Assembly: GCA_017428285.1 (NCBI GenBank)
Contig: JAFRRE010000111.1
Span: 1 to 39,697 of the forward strand
Direction of reading: 5' to 3'
Length of the DNA: 39,697 nucleotides
Source: Bacteroidales bacterium
Lineage (GTDB): Bacteria; Bacteroidota; Bacteroidia; Bacteroidales; F082
Each line of letters opens with the position of its first letter. The first letter of the stretch is position 1. Position numbers and translations under genes: made by a program. The notes beneath the pieces were generated by a model. The model worked only from the letters and a program-made list of their open reading frames with translations, did no database searches and had not been told where the DNA came from. Of this stretch, positions 29,912 through 39,682 are shown one piece after another.

Positions 29912-31336
29912 TCACTCGGCTACACACACCAAGCGCACACCTCGTCCATAGGCACGATTGCAGCAGTCCTGAGGATTCATGTCCGAAGCGTTGTCCGAAG
30001 CGTAAAAATACACGCCGTACGCGTAATTGTTATTGACAAACGAGCACGACCAATAGTAGCCGCGGCTACCTACATCCCTAACCGAAGCCCCGAAACGATA
30101 ACCATTGGCAGGCATAAAGACCGCACCGAGCTGTTCCAAAAAACTCCATTCTGAAGCAGAGACAGTATTACTGGTGTAACTAGCGTCTTTTGTATTTGTA
30201 TCACTTAATCCATAATAGTTGCTATTCCAATTATCAGGCAGTAGAATCACTCCATTCACATCATTCACATTAGCTTTGGCAAAGCGGATGCCAGAGTCCG
30301 TCGTTCGATCATCAAAGACATACTTCCATTCAGCTTTGCTTAGGGTACGCCATTGGTTGGACTGGTTGCCTCCATTGGAGATGGAGTTGTACACGCCCCA
30401 ATCTGAATTGGCGTATGTGCCAATCAAATTATACACACCTGCCGGGCCATAGTATGAACCGCTCGAATTGTATGTATCCCAAGGATGATAACAGGTATTG
30501 CCACAGTTCCAACCACTCGTTCCCCAACCGAACAAATCGCGGTCAACAGTCTGGCTGTTGCTGTTCTGGTCTGTGGTGGTTCCCAAGCAATCCCATTGGT
30601 TGTCGGCAAATTTCCAATAAGGTGTGCTGGCACTGCCAATATATTGCAGATTGCCTTGAGAGAAATACACTTGGTTGCCATTGCTATTGATGGTAAACTT
30701 ACCATTGATTGCGCCTTCGGGAACATTACTATTGTCAATCGGAATAAACCATTTCTCCTCTCCATATTTAAGGCCATAATCAGTCACCGCATAGGCGCGC
30801 ACATAGTAAACTGTGCCTGTAGTCAGACCGACAAGTGTTTCGCTGAAATCACCTATGCTCGTGCCGTTAGTAGTGTGATTGCCATCAATGTTAGGACCCG
30901 GCTCCGTTCCCCAGCACACACCACGCAGAAACACATGACCGCCCTCTGTCATATTAACCGTGCCGCCTACCAATGCACTTGTTGCAGTGATATCAATTGG
31001 TTCAGCAGTGGTTACAGAAGAAAAGCCTCGTGAAAAGACAAACTCGACAATCTCAGAGCGGTTCGAGTAGTACTTGTAGCCACGACCTGGGGTGAAGTTT
31101 TCCAGTCCGATCCATATTCCATTATGATAAACGGCACTGGCATTCTGTGATTTAATAATATCACCTTCCATGGGAACGAAGTCGCCTAAAGCCGTTGGAA
31201 TATCCATTACTTCTGTGTTTGGATAGCTAATCCATGTACACCCTGGATGCAAGGTTATCGTAATACCCTGCGCCTTGGCGCTCAAGCCTGCCGCCATCAT
31301 GGCGAATAAACACATTATAAATACAATTCTCTTCAT
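29912..31336 (-). CDS. Secreted FISUMP-like (paralogous-domain) surface protein (474 aa)
   Basis: A signal peptide (MKRIVFIMCLFAMMAAGLSA) is followed by an N-terminal beta-rich region and a fibronectin-III-like module (about 112-205, ITATSALVGGTVNMTEGGHV, TGTVYYVRAYAVTDYGLKYG). The C-terminal half (NGKFTINSNGNQVYFSQGNL to RGVRLVCVAE) resembles the C-type-lectin-like Fibrobacter-succinogenes major paralogous domain common in Bacteroidales. There is no T9SS domain. It is convergent with the membrane-protein gene, 10 bp apart. Function is probably carbohydrate or protein binding at the surface. Confidence 0.75.
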   Translation of the reverse strand: MKRIVFIMCLFAMMAAGLSAKAQGITITLHPGCTWISYPNTEVMDIPTALGDFVPMEGDIIKSQNASAVYHNGIWIGLENFTPGRGYKYYSNRSEIVEFVFSRGFSSVTTAEPIDITATSALVGGTVNMTEGGHVFLRGVCWGTEPGPNIDGNHTTNGTSIGDFSETLVGLTTGTVYYVRAYAVTDYGLKYGEEKWFIPIDNSNVPEGAINGKFTINSNGNQVYFSQGNLQYIGSASTPYWKFADNQWDCLGTTTDQNSNSQTVDRDLFGWGTSGWNCGNTCYHPWDTYNSSGSYYGPAGVYNLIGTYANSDWGVYNSISNGGNQSNQWRTLSKAEWKYVFDDRTTDSGIRFAKANVNDVNGVILLPDNWNSNYYGLSDTNTKDASYTSNTVSASEWSFLEQLGAVFMPANGYRFGASVRDVGSRGYYWSCSFVNNNYAYGVYFYASDNASDMNPQDCCNRAYGRGVRLVCVAE

Positions 31337-31420
31337 TTTATTTAACTGTTTTTTTAAACTCTTAATTCTATCCGTAGTTCCAAATACTATTAGACTCGGC
31401 AAAGAAACAAAAAATATTGC

Positions 31421-33691
31421 TTATTCCACTACAAAGTTACGAAAAATTTCGTTTCTATCCGAAGCCCCACCAACAATAACCGTAAACTTGCCTGGCTCCA
31501 CATGCCAGCCTTTTTCCTTGGAATACACTGCCAAATCGCGCTCAGTGAGATAGAAATCCATCTGCTGAGTTTCACCTTTATTAATATGCACCCTTTGGAA
31601 CCCTTTCAGTAATTTTGAGGCTGGGGCAACGTTGGCCACTTCATCGCGGACATAGAGCTGAACGACTTCATCTCCATCAAAAAGACCGATGTTTTTTACA
31701 CTGAAGGTAACTAAGAAAGCACCAGCTCTTTCAGGTACACTCTCAACCTTAAGGTCAATGTATTCAAATTGGGTATAACTCAAACCATAGCCGAAGGGGA
31801 ACAACGGCTTGGCGGTTTCCTCCACATAATCACCCGTTTGAGGTTGGGAGTAATAGACAGGAATCTGTCCCACCGAACGCGGCACGGAGATAGGCAAACG
31901 ACCAGCAGGATTGCAGTCGCCCCAAAGGATGTCGGCCAAGGCAGAGCCTCCTTCCATGCCTGGATACCACAACGTCAGCAATGCATTGGATTTTTCGGAG
32001 GCTAGATTCATGTCCAAAGGGCGACCTTGAATGTAGACCGTCACGACAGGTTTTCCCGTCGCGTAGATGCGCTGCATCAGTTCCTCTTGCTTGCCCAAAA
32101 GCTTCAAAGTGGAGCGGTCGTAGCCTTCGCCGCAATCCATGTCGGAAATGGATGCATTGACAATGGCAGCACCGGTTTCTTCGTAGCTTGTCTTGAAATC
32201 ACGAGCGGATGAACCGCCTACCACCAACACTACCACATCTGCGGCCTTGGCAATACACACGGCTTCATCAATGTCGGCATCGTTCTCATCACGCACTGCA
32301 CAACCTTTGGCGTAGGTCACCTCTGCCCTGCCTTTCGCCTTGATGCCTTCAAGCATGGTCACGATGCGGTCGGGGTCTTGCGGGGCGGTATAGTCGCCCA
32401 ATTGGTTGTACATATTGTCTGCATTCGGCCCGATGACGGCCACTTTTTTAATAGGATCGCCAAAAGGCAAAACGCCATCGTTTTTTAGCAAGACAGCAGA
32501 TTCCAAAGCCACTTTTTTGGCCAATTGGGCATTTTCTTTCGTGCCAACCTCGGCTTCGGCCAAAGCCTCGTCAACGTAAGGATTTTCAAACAGTCCGAGG
32601 TCATATTTCAGTTGCAATACATGGCGCACGGCACAGTCAATATCGGCTTCGGTGACCAAGCCGCGTTGCAAGGCTTCTTTCAGATAGCCGCCATAGTTGT
32701 AACCACCCAAGTCGATGTCGACACCTGCTTTCAAAGCTATGGCAGCAGCATCGGCAGGATCGGCGGCCACTTGTTGCGTGGCATAGATGGCATTCACAGC
32801 ATTCAAATCAGAAAAGACCACGCCTTTGAAATCCCAAGAGTTGCGCAAAATGTCCTGCAAAAGCCATTCATTGGCCGAACATGGAACACCGTCTATGGTA
32901 TTATAGGAGGTCATCACAGATCTAGCAAAACCTTGTTTGATGGCATTTTCAAAAGAAGGCAAATAGTCCGTCATCAAACGATTCTGGCCCACCTCCGCCG
33001 TGGCAGCATTGTGACCGCCTTGGGGGATGCCGTAGGCGGCCAAATGTTTCAAAGTAGCGCAAACGTTTTTCTGCATACCTTGCACGACTGCCGCACCCAA
33101 AATGCCTGAAAGGTATGGGTCTTCGCCCATAGTCTCCTCCACCCTCGACCAACGCGGGTCGCGGGCAATGTCGAGGACGGGGCCATAGCCGACTTGTGCC
33201 CCTTGCAAACGCACTTCGCGCCCCATCACCTCACCCATCTGCCCCAACAGCGCAGGGTCCCAAGTGGAGGCTTGTCCGATGCCTGTCGGGAAAACGGTCG
33301 TGCCTACCGCCATGTGGCCATGGGGTGTTTCTTCGCAAAACAACAGAGGAATGCCGAGACGCGTGTTCTCCACCGCATGGCGCTGCATCATGTTCAACAG
33401 CCTTGCTGACTCAAGCGGATGCAGGCCTGTTTCCACCGTCTTCCTCGACCAGGGGTCGGCACGGAGCACGGCCCAACAGGAGCCAAGAGGGAGTGTGTCC
33501 ATCATACCCATGAAGTCATCGGCGAGCCAAAGCGAATCGCCCTCCTTGCCGTAGAAGTTGAAACCTATTGGGCAGGTCAGTTGACCACATTTTTCTTCTA
33601 TGGTCATCTGCGATAAGAGCGTCTCGATTTTGTCTTGCTGTTTGGCACAGGAGGACAATAACAAGCACACTATCACAAAGAAGGACTGCAT
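31421..33691 (-). CDS. bglX: Glycoside hydrolase family 3 beta-glucosidase-like lipoprotein (756 aa)
   Basis: A lipoprotein signal ends at LLSSC (Cys15). The GH3 N-terminal domain has CEETPHGH (about 119-126), GPVLDIARDPRWSRVEETMG (170-189), KHLAAYG and VVFSDLNAV, where Asp295 is the expected nucleophile. The C-terminal GH3 domain contains VVLVVGGSSARDFK and LTLWYPGMEGGSALADILWG, and a fibronectin-III-like domain ends the protein. It would release terminal beta-linked sugars in the periplasm or at the surface. The ATG at 33691 is chosen; the upstream extension is encoded by a dispersed repeat. bglX is used by family resemblance. Confidence 0.9.
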   Translation of the reverse strand: MQSFFVIVCLLLSSCAKQQDKIETLLSQMTIEEKCGQLTCPIGFNFYGKEGDSLWLADDFMGMMDTLPLGSCWAVLRADPWSRKTVETGLHPLESARLLNMMQRHAVENTRLGIPLLFCEETPHGHMAVGTTVFPTGIGQASTWDPALLGQMGEVMGREVRLQGAQVGYGPVLDIARDPRWSRVEETMGEDPYLSGILGAAVVQGMQKNVCATLKHLAAYGIPQGGHNAATAEVGQNRLMTDYLPSFENAIKQGFARSVMTSYNTIDGVPCSANEWLLQDILRNSWDFKGVVFSDLNAVNAIYATQQVAADPADAAAIALKAGVDIDLGGYNYGGYLKEALQRGLVTEADIDCAVRHVLQLKYDLGLFENPYVDEALAEAEVGTKENAQLAKKVALESAVLLKNDGVLPFGDPIKKVAVIGPNADNMYNQLGDYTAPQDPDRIVTMLEGIKAKGRAEVTYAKGCAVRDENDADIDEAVCIAKAADVVVLVVGGSSARDFKTSYEETGAAIVNASISDMDCGEGYDRSTLKLLGKQEELMQRIYATGKPVVTVYIQGRPLDMNLASEKSNALLTLWYPGMEGGSALADILWGDCNPAGRLPISVPRSVGQIPVYYSQPQTGDYVEETAKPLFPFGYGLSYTQFEYIDLKVESVPERAGAFLVTFSVKNIGLFDGDEVVQLYVRDEVANVAPASKLLKGFQRVHINKGETQQMDFYLTERDLAVYSKEKGWHVEPGKFTVIVGGASDRNEIFRNFVVE

Positions 33692-33700
33692 TACGCCTTT

Positions 33701-33818
33701 AACCGTCATGGCGGACAAGGATCCGCCATCTCCCGAGCGCGAAGACGACACCCTATCGCGCAAGGGATTGCGGGTCAATCGCGGTTCTGTGCCCGCGATG
33801 AAGACCGCAATGACGGTT
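33701..33818. repeat. Dispersed repeat with 14-bp inverted ends upstream of the GH3 gene
   Basis: AACCGTCATGGCGG (33701-33714) and CCGCAATGACGGTT (33805-33818) are complementary at 13 of 14 positions. Inner palindromic words include GGCGGACAAGGATCCGCC. It fills the gap between ddh and the GH3 gene. Confidence 0.65.
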
Positions 33819-33849
33819 TGGGGTCGGGTTTTGTGTTTCATTGCTCCAA

Positions 33850-34743
33850 TCAAACCAAATGTCCAATCAGTTCCTCGCGCTCGCCAGGGAGCATGTCAAT
33901 GACAGGAATCTCCACCATCGTGTAGCAGCCCGGTTGCAGGCGCATCGTGGCGCGGGCCACATTGACCAGCACCTGACCCGTCAAAGCAGGATTATTAATG
34001 CTCATGTTGAACTCCATGCGTTGGTTCTGGGTCTTGCCCGAGACACCCTTGCGCACAAGATTGACACCATGCCCCATGTCGCGCACTGCATCGACACTAT
34101 CCACGGCAAACACGTGGGTCTCATCGCTGGCGAAATACGGGTCGGCCTTGATGTCTTTGGTCACTTGTTCCAAGGTAGCACCGTCTTCCAGTTCGACATA
34201 CACCATGCGGCGGTGGATGCCTTCGCCCAACGGAATGGTCACCGAGAGGGCATTCTTCACGCCTTTCTTGGAACGCACACAAACGCTGTGCCCCATCGAC
34301 ATACCTGGACCGAAATTGGTGTACGACAAGCCTTTAGGTGCCAAACTCTGCATTAAGGTGCGGACAATGGAATCCGAACCTGGGTCCCAACCTGCAGCGA
34401 TGACACTGACAGTCTTCGTTTCCTTATTAAGAGGCATCAGCTCGCGGCGGTAGTCGACGATGGAAGTATGTATATCGAAAGAATCCACGGTATTGATACC
34501 CAAAGGCAGGATCTGTTTGGCATACTCGGGACAACTGCGCGTGGGACAAGCCAAGATGGCCACATCCACGTCTTTCAGTTCCTGGATATCTTTCACCACT
34601 TCGTAAGCAGAGAGTTCAATGGTTTTAACAGCATTACGGCGGACAATGCCTGCCACTTCAAAATCGGGGGCGGCTTCCAAGGCTTCCAGTGCGAAGCGGC
34701 CCACATTGCCATAACCTACTACGGCAGCTCTAATTTTTTCCAT
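33850..34743 (-). CDS. ddh: meso-Diaminopimelate dehydrogenase (297 aa)
   Basis: The N-terminal NAD(P)-binding loop VVGYGNVGRFALEAL (GxGxxG) is followed by AGIVRRN, the central AAGWDPGSDSIVRTL and GPGMSMGHSVCV motifs, and the substrate-binding TQNQRMEF and INNPALTGQVLV. The enzyme makes meso-diaminopimelate from tetrahydrodipicolinate in one NADPH-dependent step, for lysine and peptidoglycan. The ATG at 34743 (MEKIRAAVVGYG) is chosen over longer starts. Length is normal. It has its own -7 box at 34763-34770. Confidence 0.92.
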   Translation of the reverse strand: MEKIRAAVVGYGNVGRFALEALEAAPDFEVAGIVRRNAVKTIELSAYEVVKDIQELKDVDVAILACPTRSCPEYAKQILPLGINTVDSFDIHTSIVDYRRELMPLNKETKTVSVIAAGWDPGSDSIVRTLMQSLAPKGLSYTNFGPGMSMGHSVCVRSKKGVKNALSVTIPLGEGIHRRMVYVELEDGATLEQVTKDIKADPYFASDETHVFAVDSVDAVRDMGHGVNLVRKGVSGKTQNQRMEFNMSINNPALTGQVLVNVARATMRLQPGCYTMVEIPVIDMLPGEREELIGHLV

Positions 34744-34762
34744 TTTTTCAAAATTTAAAGGG

Positions 34763-34770
34763 CAAAAGTA
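34763..34770 (-). promoter_or_regulatory. -7 box of ddh
   Basis: A perfect TACTTTTG on the minus strand lies 19 nt upstream of the ddh ATG. Confidence 0.55.
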
Positions 34771-34802
34771 GGAAAAAATCGAAAAAACGCGGCTTTTTTT
34801 TC

Positions 34803-34810
34803 TAATTTTG
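34803..34810 (+). promoter_or_regulatory. -7 box of the C25 protease gene
   Basis: A perfect TAATTTTG lies 22 nt upstream of the ATG at 34833, divergent from the ddh promoter. Confidence 0.55.
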
Positions 34811-34832
34811 CAGCCAAATTTACTCATTGAAA

Positions 34833-37800
34833 ATGAAAAAGCTACAACTTGTCTTAGCACTATTGGCCTCCGTCCTTTTTGTACAGGCCCAAACTATCGA
34901 ACAAACCTATCATTACAGCCAGCCTGTCGTCAGCGAGCGCGACGGCTACCAACAAATCGGTCTCCAAGGCTGTCTGCCCATGAGTCAAGTGGGCGAGCCC
35001 ACCCTGCCGTGGCAAAACGTCAGCCTAATGCTGCCCCAAGGTCATGAGGCCGTCTCTGTCAATGTGGAGTTCTTTGATTTCGTGGAACTTGATGGCACAT
35101 TTAACCTCTACCCTTATCAGCGGCCTCGCCCTATTTCCAACGAGAAAGAAATTCCCTTTGCTAAGAAAGAGAGCGTGTACCGTTCAACCAACACTTATCC
35201 TTCACATAGTTTCAGCAGCGTCAACACACAATATCTGAACGGTGTGGCCTTCGCCTTCAGCGGCTTTACGCCCATGCAATACGTTCCTGCCACGGGTAAG
35301 ATTAGCTATGCCCGTACTGTGAAAGTCTGCATCGAGACCACCATGAGCCGCGATGACCACAGCCGCAAGCTCTGGCTAACGCCCGAGAACGAGGCCTCCA
35401 TCAAGCGCTTAGCCCAGAATGAAAACGTGTTAAGCACTTACCACAGGCGTGGTCGTACCATTGGAGGCTATGACATGCTAGTCATCACCTCCGAAGAATG
35501 GGCTCCCCGCTTCGGCGAATACCTCAACCTTTATAACGACAAGGGCATCCGCACACGCATTGTCTCTTTGGAAGAGATTTATGCCACAATGGAAGGCCGG
35601 GATGTGCAAGAACAAATCCGCAACTATATCATCCAAGAATACGAGGAAAACGGCATTTCCATAGTGAACCTCGGCGGCGATGTCAGCATCGTGCCCTTCC
35701 GCTTTTTATGGTGCTTTGCCCAAGAAGGCGACGAGGACCAACTGCCCTCCGACATGTACTATGCCTGCCTCGACGGCACCCTTAACGATGACAACGACGA
35801 CCGTTGGGGCGAAGTCGGCGAGGATGACCTGCTGCCCGAACTGAGCATCGGCCGTCTGCCTTTCAACAACGAGGCCCAGTTTGAGACCATCATGCACAAG
35901 ACCTTCAGCTACTTGCAAACACCCGTCTTAGGTGAGTTCACTTCACCCGTCCTTGGTGCCGAACATCTGGGCGACGGCTACTATGGCAGCACCGACATGG
36001 AACGCCTCATCGGTACGAACACCGATTATGACTACACCACCATAGGCTATCCTGAAGACTATAACTTCAAACGCTATTATGCCACACCCCACCTCAACTG
36101 GAGCGGTGGTGACTTTAAGCGCGTCTTCGGCGATGGAGGACAATATGTGCACCATGTGGGACACGCCAACACTGACGTTGTGGCCGGTTGGGATGCCTCT
36201 TCGATGCACAACAATTACTTTGCTGGCAACGACGGTATCCATCACAACTATATGCTCTTCCACTCCCATGGTTGCATCTGCGGCAACTTCCCTGCGAGTT
36301 GCATCCTTGAGAAAATGATTACGATTGAAACTGGATTCGTGGTTACCACGGGTAACTCACGCTATGGCTGGTATGTGCCGTGGGGCGATGGTATGGCAGC
36401 CCATATCCACCGTGAGTTCGTGGATGCCTATTGCAACGATCATATTGCCACCGTTGGCATGGCCATACGCGAGGCCAAAATCGCCACTGCGCCTTGGGTA
36501 GTCATTCCTTTTGATGAAGGAGAACTGGAGAACGGCTGCCTGCGTTGGAACGTCTACTGCCTTAACGTCTTGGGTGATGCTGCCTTGTATCCTTGGTTTG
36601 AAGAGCCTTTCACACCCAATGTTTTATACGAACAAGGCATCGCAGTTGGTGCCACCACTACTTCCGTCCACGTCAGCCGTTTCGACCAGCCACTCGAAAA
36701 CTTCCGTGTCAGTCTGTTCGATGGCGAGACCCTTCTCGGCTATGGCATCACCGATGCCAACGGCAACGCCGAACTGACCTTTGATCCCGCCCTTGAAACG
36801 GTTGGGGAAATGCAACTCATTGTCACCGGACAAAGTGCCTGGCCGCAGACCTTCGAAGTGACCGGATTTGATGGAAGCATTCCATTCGTTTACGGCGACA
36901 TCATTAGCTTTGAAGGAGAACCTCAAAGTGGCGCGCAGGGACTTTGGGTGGACGGTAACCTATACAACAAAGGCAATGCAACAGCATACAATGTCCACGC
37001 CGCTGTGACTTCCGACTGTGAATACATCAACGCGCTCGAAGGCAACTTCACCATCGATGAGTTTGCACCGAACAGCACCATGCAAGACCACCGTTTAGGC
37101 GCGATTGACATTGCCGACAACATCCCTGACCAGACCATCTTCACCTTGAACTTCACCACATACGTTGACAATGTCACACATACCACACAGAAGTCTTTCC
37201 TCGCCTTGGCACCCAACCTGCAATTCATCGGATTTGAGTTAGTAGAAGCTCAAGGCGACGGCAACGGCTATCTCGACCCAGGTGAACAGGGCATCTTACG
37301 CATCACTGGAAAGAACGCAGGACATGCTATGGCACCAAACGCCTACATGACTGTTGATTACGCGGGCCAAGGTGTCCACTTCGATGAGACCACCTACCAG
37401 ATTGGCAACATCGACAGAGATGGCAATTTCAGCATTGACGTCAATATGGACACCGACTACGACATCATCAGCGGTACCACTTTCCATGTCGACCTCGGTC
37501 TCCACACAGGTGCCTATACCACCGATTACAACTATTCCTTTGGCGTTGGTGTGGCCATAGAGACCTTTGAGAGCGCCGACTTCAACTTCGTGGAATGGGA
37601 GCACGCCGGTGACCGCCATTGGTTCATCACCGAAGAGGAAGCCCATAATGGCACCTTCAGCGCACGTTCAGGCGATATTGCCGACAACGAGACTTCATAC
37701 CTGATCGCCTATGCCGAGGTCCTCACCGATAGCGAAATCAGCTTCTGGTTCAAGACCTCGACCGAATTCCACAAGGACATTTTCGCTTTCTTCATCGACG

Positions 37801-38216
37801 GCAAGAAAAAAGACTGGTGGTCGGGCGAAAACGACTGGACCTATGTGAGTTTCGAGTTTGAAGCGGGTAGCCATGTGTTCGAATGGATTTACGACAAGAA
37901 CTTAAGTGGACAAGCTGGCAACGACTGCGTATGGATTGACGACATCACCTTCCCCCGAGCCTGCATCATCACCGATGTAGAAGAGGGAGTGGAGCCAAAG
38001 GCCAACGCCATCTATCCTAACCCGACCAGCGGTAGCTTCAACATCGAACTGGCTGAAGAAAGCAATATCAGCATTTTCAATGCCATGGGGCAGCAAATCC
38101 TCAGCCTCAACGAGGCGAACGGATTGCAGCAACTCCGTTTGGATGCTGCGGGCGTTTATTTCATCCACATCAGCAATGGGAATGGTGTTGAGGTGAAGAA
38201 GGTCGTTGTGGAGTAA
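34833..38216 (+). CDS. Gingipain-family (C25) cysteine protease with T9SS sorting domain (1127 aa)
   Basis: A signal peptide (residues 1-18, LQLVLALLASVLFVQAQ) is followed by a propeptide to about 205. The C25 catalytic domain (about 205-560) has YDMLVITSEEW, NLGGDVSIVPFRF, the catalytic His444 in HHVGHANTD and Cys481 in HSHGCICGNF. Ig-like segments follow. A MAM/cleaved-adhesin-like domain lies at about 910-1045 (SEISFWFKTS, VWIDDITFP). The C-terminal type A sorting domain (IYPNPTSGSFNIEL, ending GVEVKKVVVE) directs export and anchoring by type IX secretion. The ATG at 34833 is preferred over a TTG two codons upstream. Confidence 0.9.
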   Translation: MKKLQLVLALLASVLFVQAQTIEQTYHYSQPVVSERDGYQQIGLQGCLPMSQVGEPTLPWQNVSLMLPQGHEAVSVNVEFFDFVELDGTFNLYPYQRPRPISNEKEIPFAKKESVYRSTNTYPSHSFSSVNTQYLNGVAFAFSGFTPMQYVPATGKISYARTVKVCIETTMSRDDHSRKLWLTPENEASIKRLAQNENVLSTYHRRGRTIGGYDMLVITSEEWAPRFGEYLNLYNDKGIRTRIVSLEEIYATMEGRDVQEQIRNYIIQEYEENGISIVNLGGDVSIVPFRFLWCFAQEGDEDQLPSDMYYACLDGTLNDDNDDRWGEVGEDDLLPELSIGRLPFNNEAQFETIMHKTFSYLQTPVLGEFTSPVLGAEHLGDGYYGSTDMERLIGTNTDYDYTTIGYPEDYNFKRYYATPHLNWSGGDFKRVFGDGGQYVHHVGHANTDVVAGWDASSMHNNYFAGNDGIHHNYMLFHSHGCICGNFPASCILEKMITIETGFVVTTGNSRYGWYVPWGDGMAAHIHREFVDAYCNDHIATVGMAIREAKIATAPWVVIPFDEGELENGCLRWNVYCLNVLGDAALYPWFEEPFTPNVLYEQGIAVGATTTSVHVSRFDQPLENFRVSLFDGETLLGYGITDANGNAELTFDPALETVGEMQLIVTGQSAWPQTFEVTGFDGSIPFVYGDIISFEGEPQSGAQGLWVDGNLYNKGNATAYNVHAAVTSDCEYINALEGNFTIDEFAPNSTMQDHRLGAIDIADNIPDQTIFTLNFTTYVDNVTHTTQKSFLALAPNLQFIGFELVEAQGDGNGYLDPGEQGILRITGKNAGHAMAPNAYMTVDYAGQGVHFDETTYQIGNIDRDGNFSIDVNMDTDYDIISGTTFHVDLGLHTGAYTTDYNYSFGVGVAIETFESADFNFVEWEHAGDRHWFITEEEAHNGTFSARSGDIADNETSYLIAYAEVLTDSEISFWFKTSTEFHKDIFAFFIDGKKKDWWSGENDWTYVSFEFEAGSHVFEWIYDKNLSGQAGNDCVWIDDITFPRACIITDVEEGVEPKANAIYPNPTSGSFNIELAEESNISIFNAMGQQILSLNEANGLQQLRLDAAGVYFIHISNGNGVEVKKVVVE

Positions 38217-38277
38217 CTCCCTTGTGACACAATATAAAACAGCCCGCTTGAAGGTATTTCAGACTGGCAGATTTTTA

Positions 38278-39474
38278 TTATTCTATCATTTGGAAGGTAA
38301 CTCCAATATCCCAGCCTTCTTTGGTTCTTGTTGCATAATACCCAGATTCCCAAGAACTACCTTTTGTTGAACTCATCGAAAACACAAAAGTGTCATCCAA
38401 ATGATCCGCCTTAAATAATGGCGTAATCCTATAACCATTCAAATCATCGGAATAATAATGCGGTTCGCTTTCGTATTCTTCCGAAGTAAGGAAAATGATA
38501 CGCTCACGGGTAGGCTGAACGGCAAGAAGATTGGGGTCGTCGGTAACAATCATCAGGGTCGGAGTTGTATCAGTGGCATAACTTGGCGGCGTGACTTCAT
38601 CCAAAGGAATCAATTCGTAGGCACCACCCCATGTAAAAGACAATCTTTTATCATCGTTGAGAACCACCTCAAAAACGATGGTCTTGTCGGTACGCGGCAA
38701 GGAAAACCTTGGATTCAAATCCAGATTGTCGGGAATACCATCTCCATCGGTGTCTGGATTGTTGGGGTCGGTATGGAACTTTGCTTCAGCAATGTCCGTC
38801 AAGCCATCATCATCCGAATCGCGACGCAGAGTTTGCAAGTCAAAGGTGAGCAACAGCCCATCTTCAGCCAACTTGAGATGTTCCATGCCCCATGGACCAA
38901 TGGTGCGACCTTGTATGAACAGGCTAGCCTCTATTTGCAAGTCGCCATTCTCGTTAATCAAAGGTGAATTTGAATACCACTTGACAAACAGTGGCTTTTT
39001 CTGGACAAGACCTGTGTAATAATACTCCCAAGATGAGCCTAAATCCGTAGAATAAGCCACCCAAAGACCAGGCGACGGGCTTCCATAAAGAGTTTCCTCA
39101 TATACAAAAGCCTCTATCTGGCCTTTCTTCTCATGCTTCAAAATACAGTGTTTGTCGATTTTTCCCACACTTTGACTCGGGAAATCTAGTTCTTCTCCAC
39201 TCATAATATATTTCATTTCCATATTAAAGACCGAATCCTGATAGGGAGTTAACCATAGCGAGTCATTATAAGGCGTATAATCCACAATGCGTACGAAATC
39301 GAAGAAATCGTTCTTATAGTGTTTTATTTGGTCTTCGGTCATTGGCTCGAAGTGCTTGTACTTAAAGTTCTTATTGTATTCATCTTCTTCACGACTTTGG
39401 TATTTGTAATCCTGCGCGAATGAAAACGCCGGAACCATAAGAGCCAGTACTAATAGGGTAATATACTGTTTCAT
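38278..39474 (-). CDS. Secreted protein with TSP3-type calcium-binding repeats (398 aa)
   Basis: A signal peptide (MKQYITLLVLALMVPAFSFA) precedes an unassigned domain (about 21-210) with an exo-sialidase-like YSTDLGSSWEYYYTG phrase. Two aspartate-rich thrombospondin-3-like repeats follow (DSDDDGLTDIAEAKF and PDTDGDGIPDNLDLNP), which bind calcium. The C-terminal beta-rich domain has no recognised family and no T9SS signature. It is convergent with the protease gene, and calcium-binding linkers of this type are common in secreted Bacteroidetes proteins. Function unknown. Confidence 0.75.
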   Translation of the reverse strand: MKQYITLLVLALMVPAFSFAQDYKYQSREEDEYNKNFKYKHFEPMTEDQIKHYKNDFFDFVRIVDYTPYNDSLWLTPYQDSVFNMEMKYIMSGEELDFPSQSVGKIDKHCILKHEKKGQIEAFVYEETLYGSPSPGLWVAYSTDLGSSWEYYYTGLVQKKPLFVKWYSNSPLINENGDLQIEASLFIQGRTIGPWGMEHLKLAEDGLLLTFDLQTLRRDSDDDGLTDIAEAKFHTDPNNPDTDGDGIPDNLDLNPRFSLPRTDKTIVFEVVLNDDKRLSFTWGGAYELIPLDEVTPPSYATDTTPTLMIVTDDPNLLAVQPTRERIIFLTSEEYESEPHYYSDDLNGYRITPLFKADHLDDTFVFSMSSTKGSSWESGYYATRTKEGWDIGVTFQMIE

Positions 39475-39495
39475 TGCATTGAGATTTTATCGGCA

Positions 39496-39503
39496 CAAAA
39501 ATA
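39496..39503 (-). promoter_or_regulatory. -7 box of the TSP3-repeat gene
   Basis: A perfect TATTTTTG on the minus strand lies 21 nt upstream of the ATG at 39474. Confidence 0.55.
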
Positions 39504-39654
39504 GAATAATTTTCGTTGAAACGGCATTTTTTATGGTTTTATTTCGAGAATTTGTCAGAATCTGTTTAAAAATGGATAAAAAAGAATTGTATGGACGGCC
39601 AAAAATAGTTATATAAATAATTGATAATCAGTAGGTTAATTGGATATTTATTCG

Positions 39655-39662
39655 TATCTTTG
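39655..39662 (+). promoter_or_regulatory. -7 box of the gene leaving the window
   Basis: A perfect TATCTTTG lies 20 nt upstream of the ATG at 39683. The remaining sequence from 39504 is AT-rich and shows no other gene. Confidence 0.5.
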
Positions 39663-39682
39663 TGGTTTCCAATCATTTAGAT

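Noticed and set aside
29912..31336. Firm call of a diversity-generating retroelement target
   Set aside because: No reverse transcriptase or template repeat is visible; kept only as a low-interest possibility.
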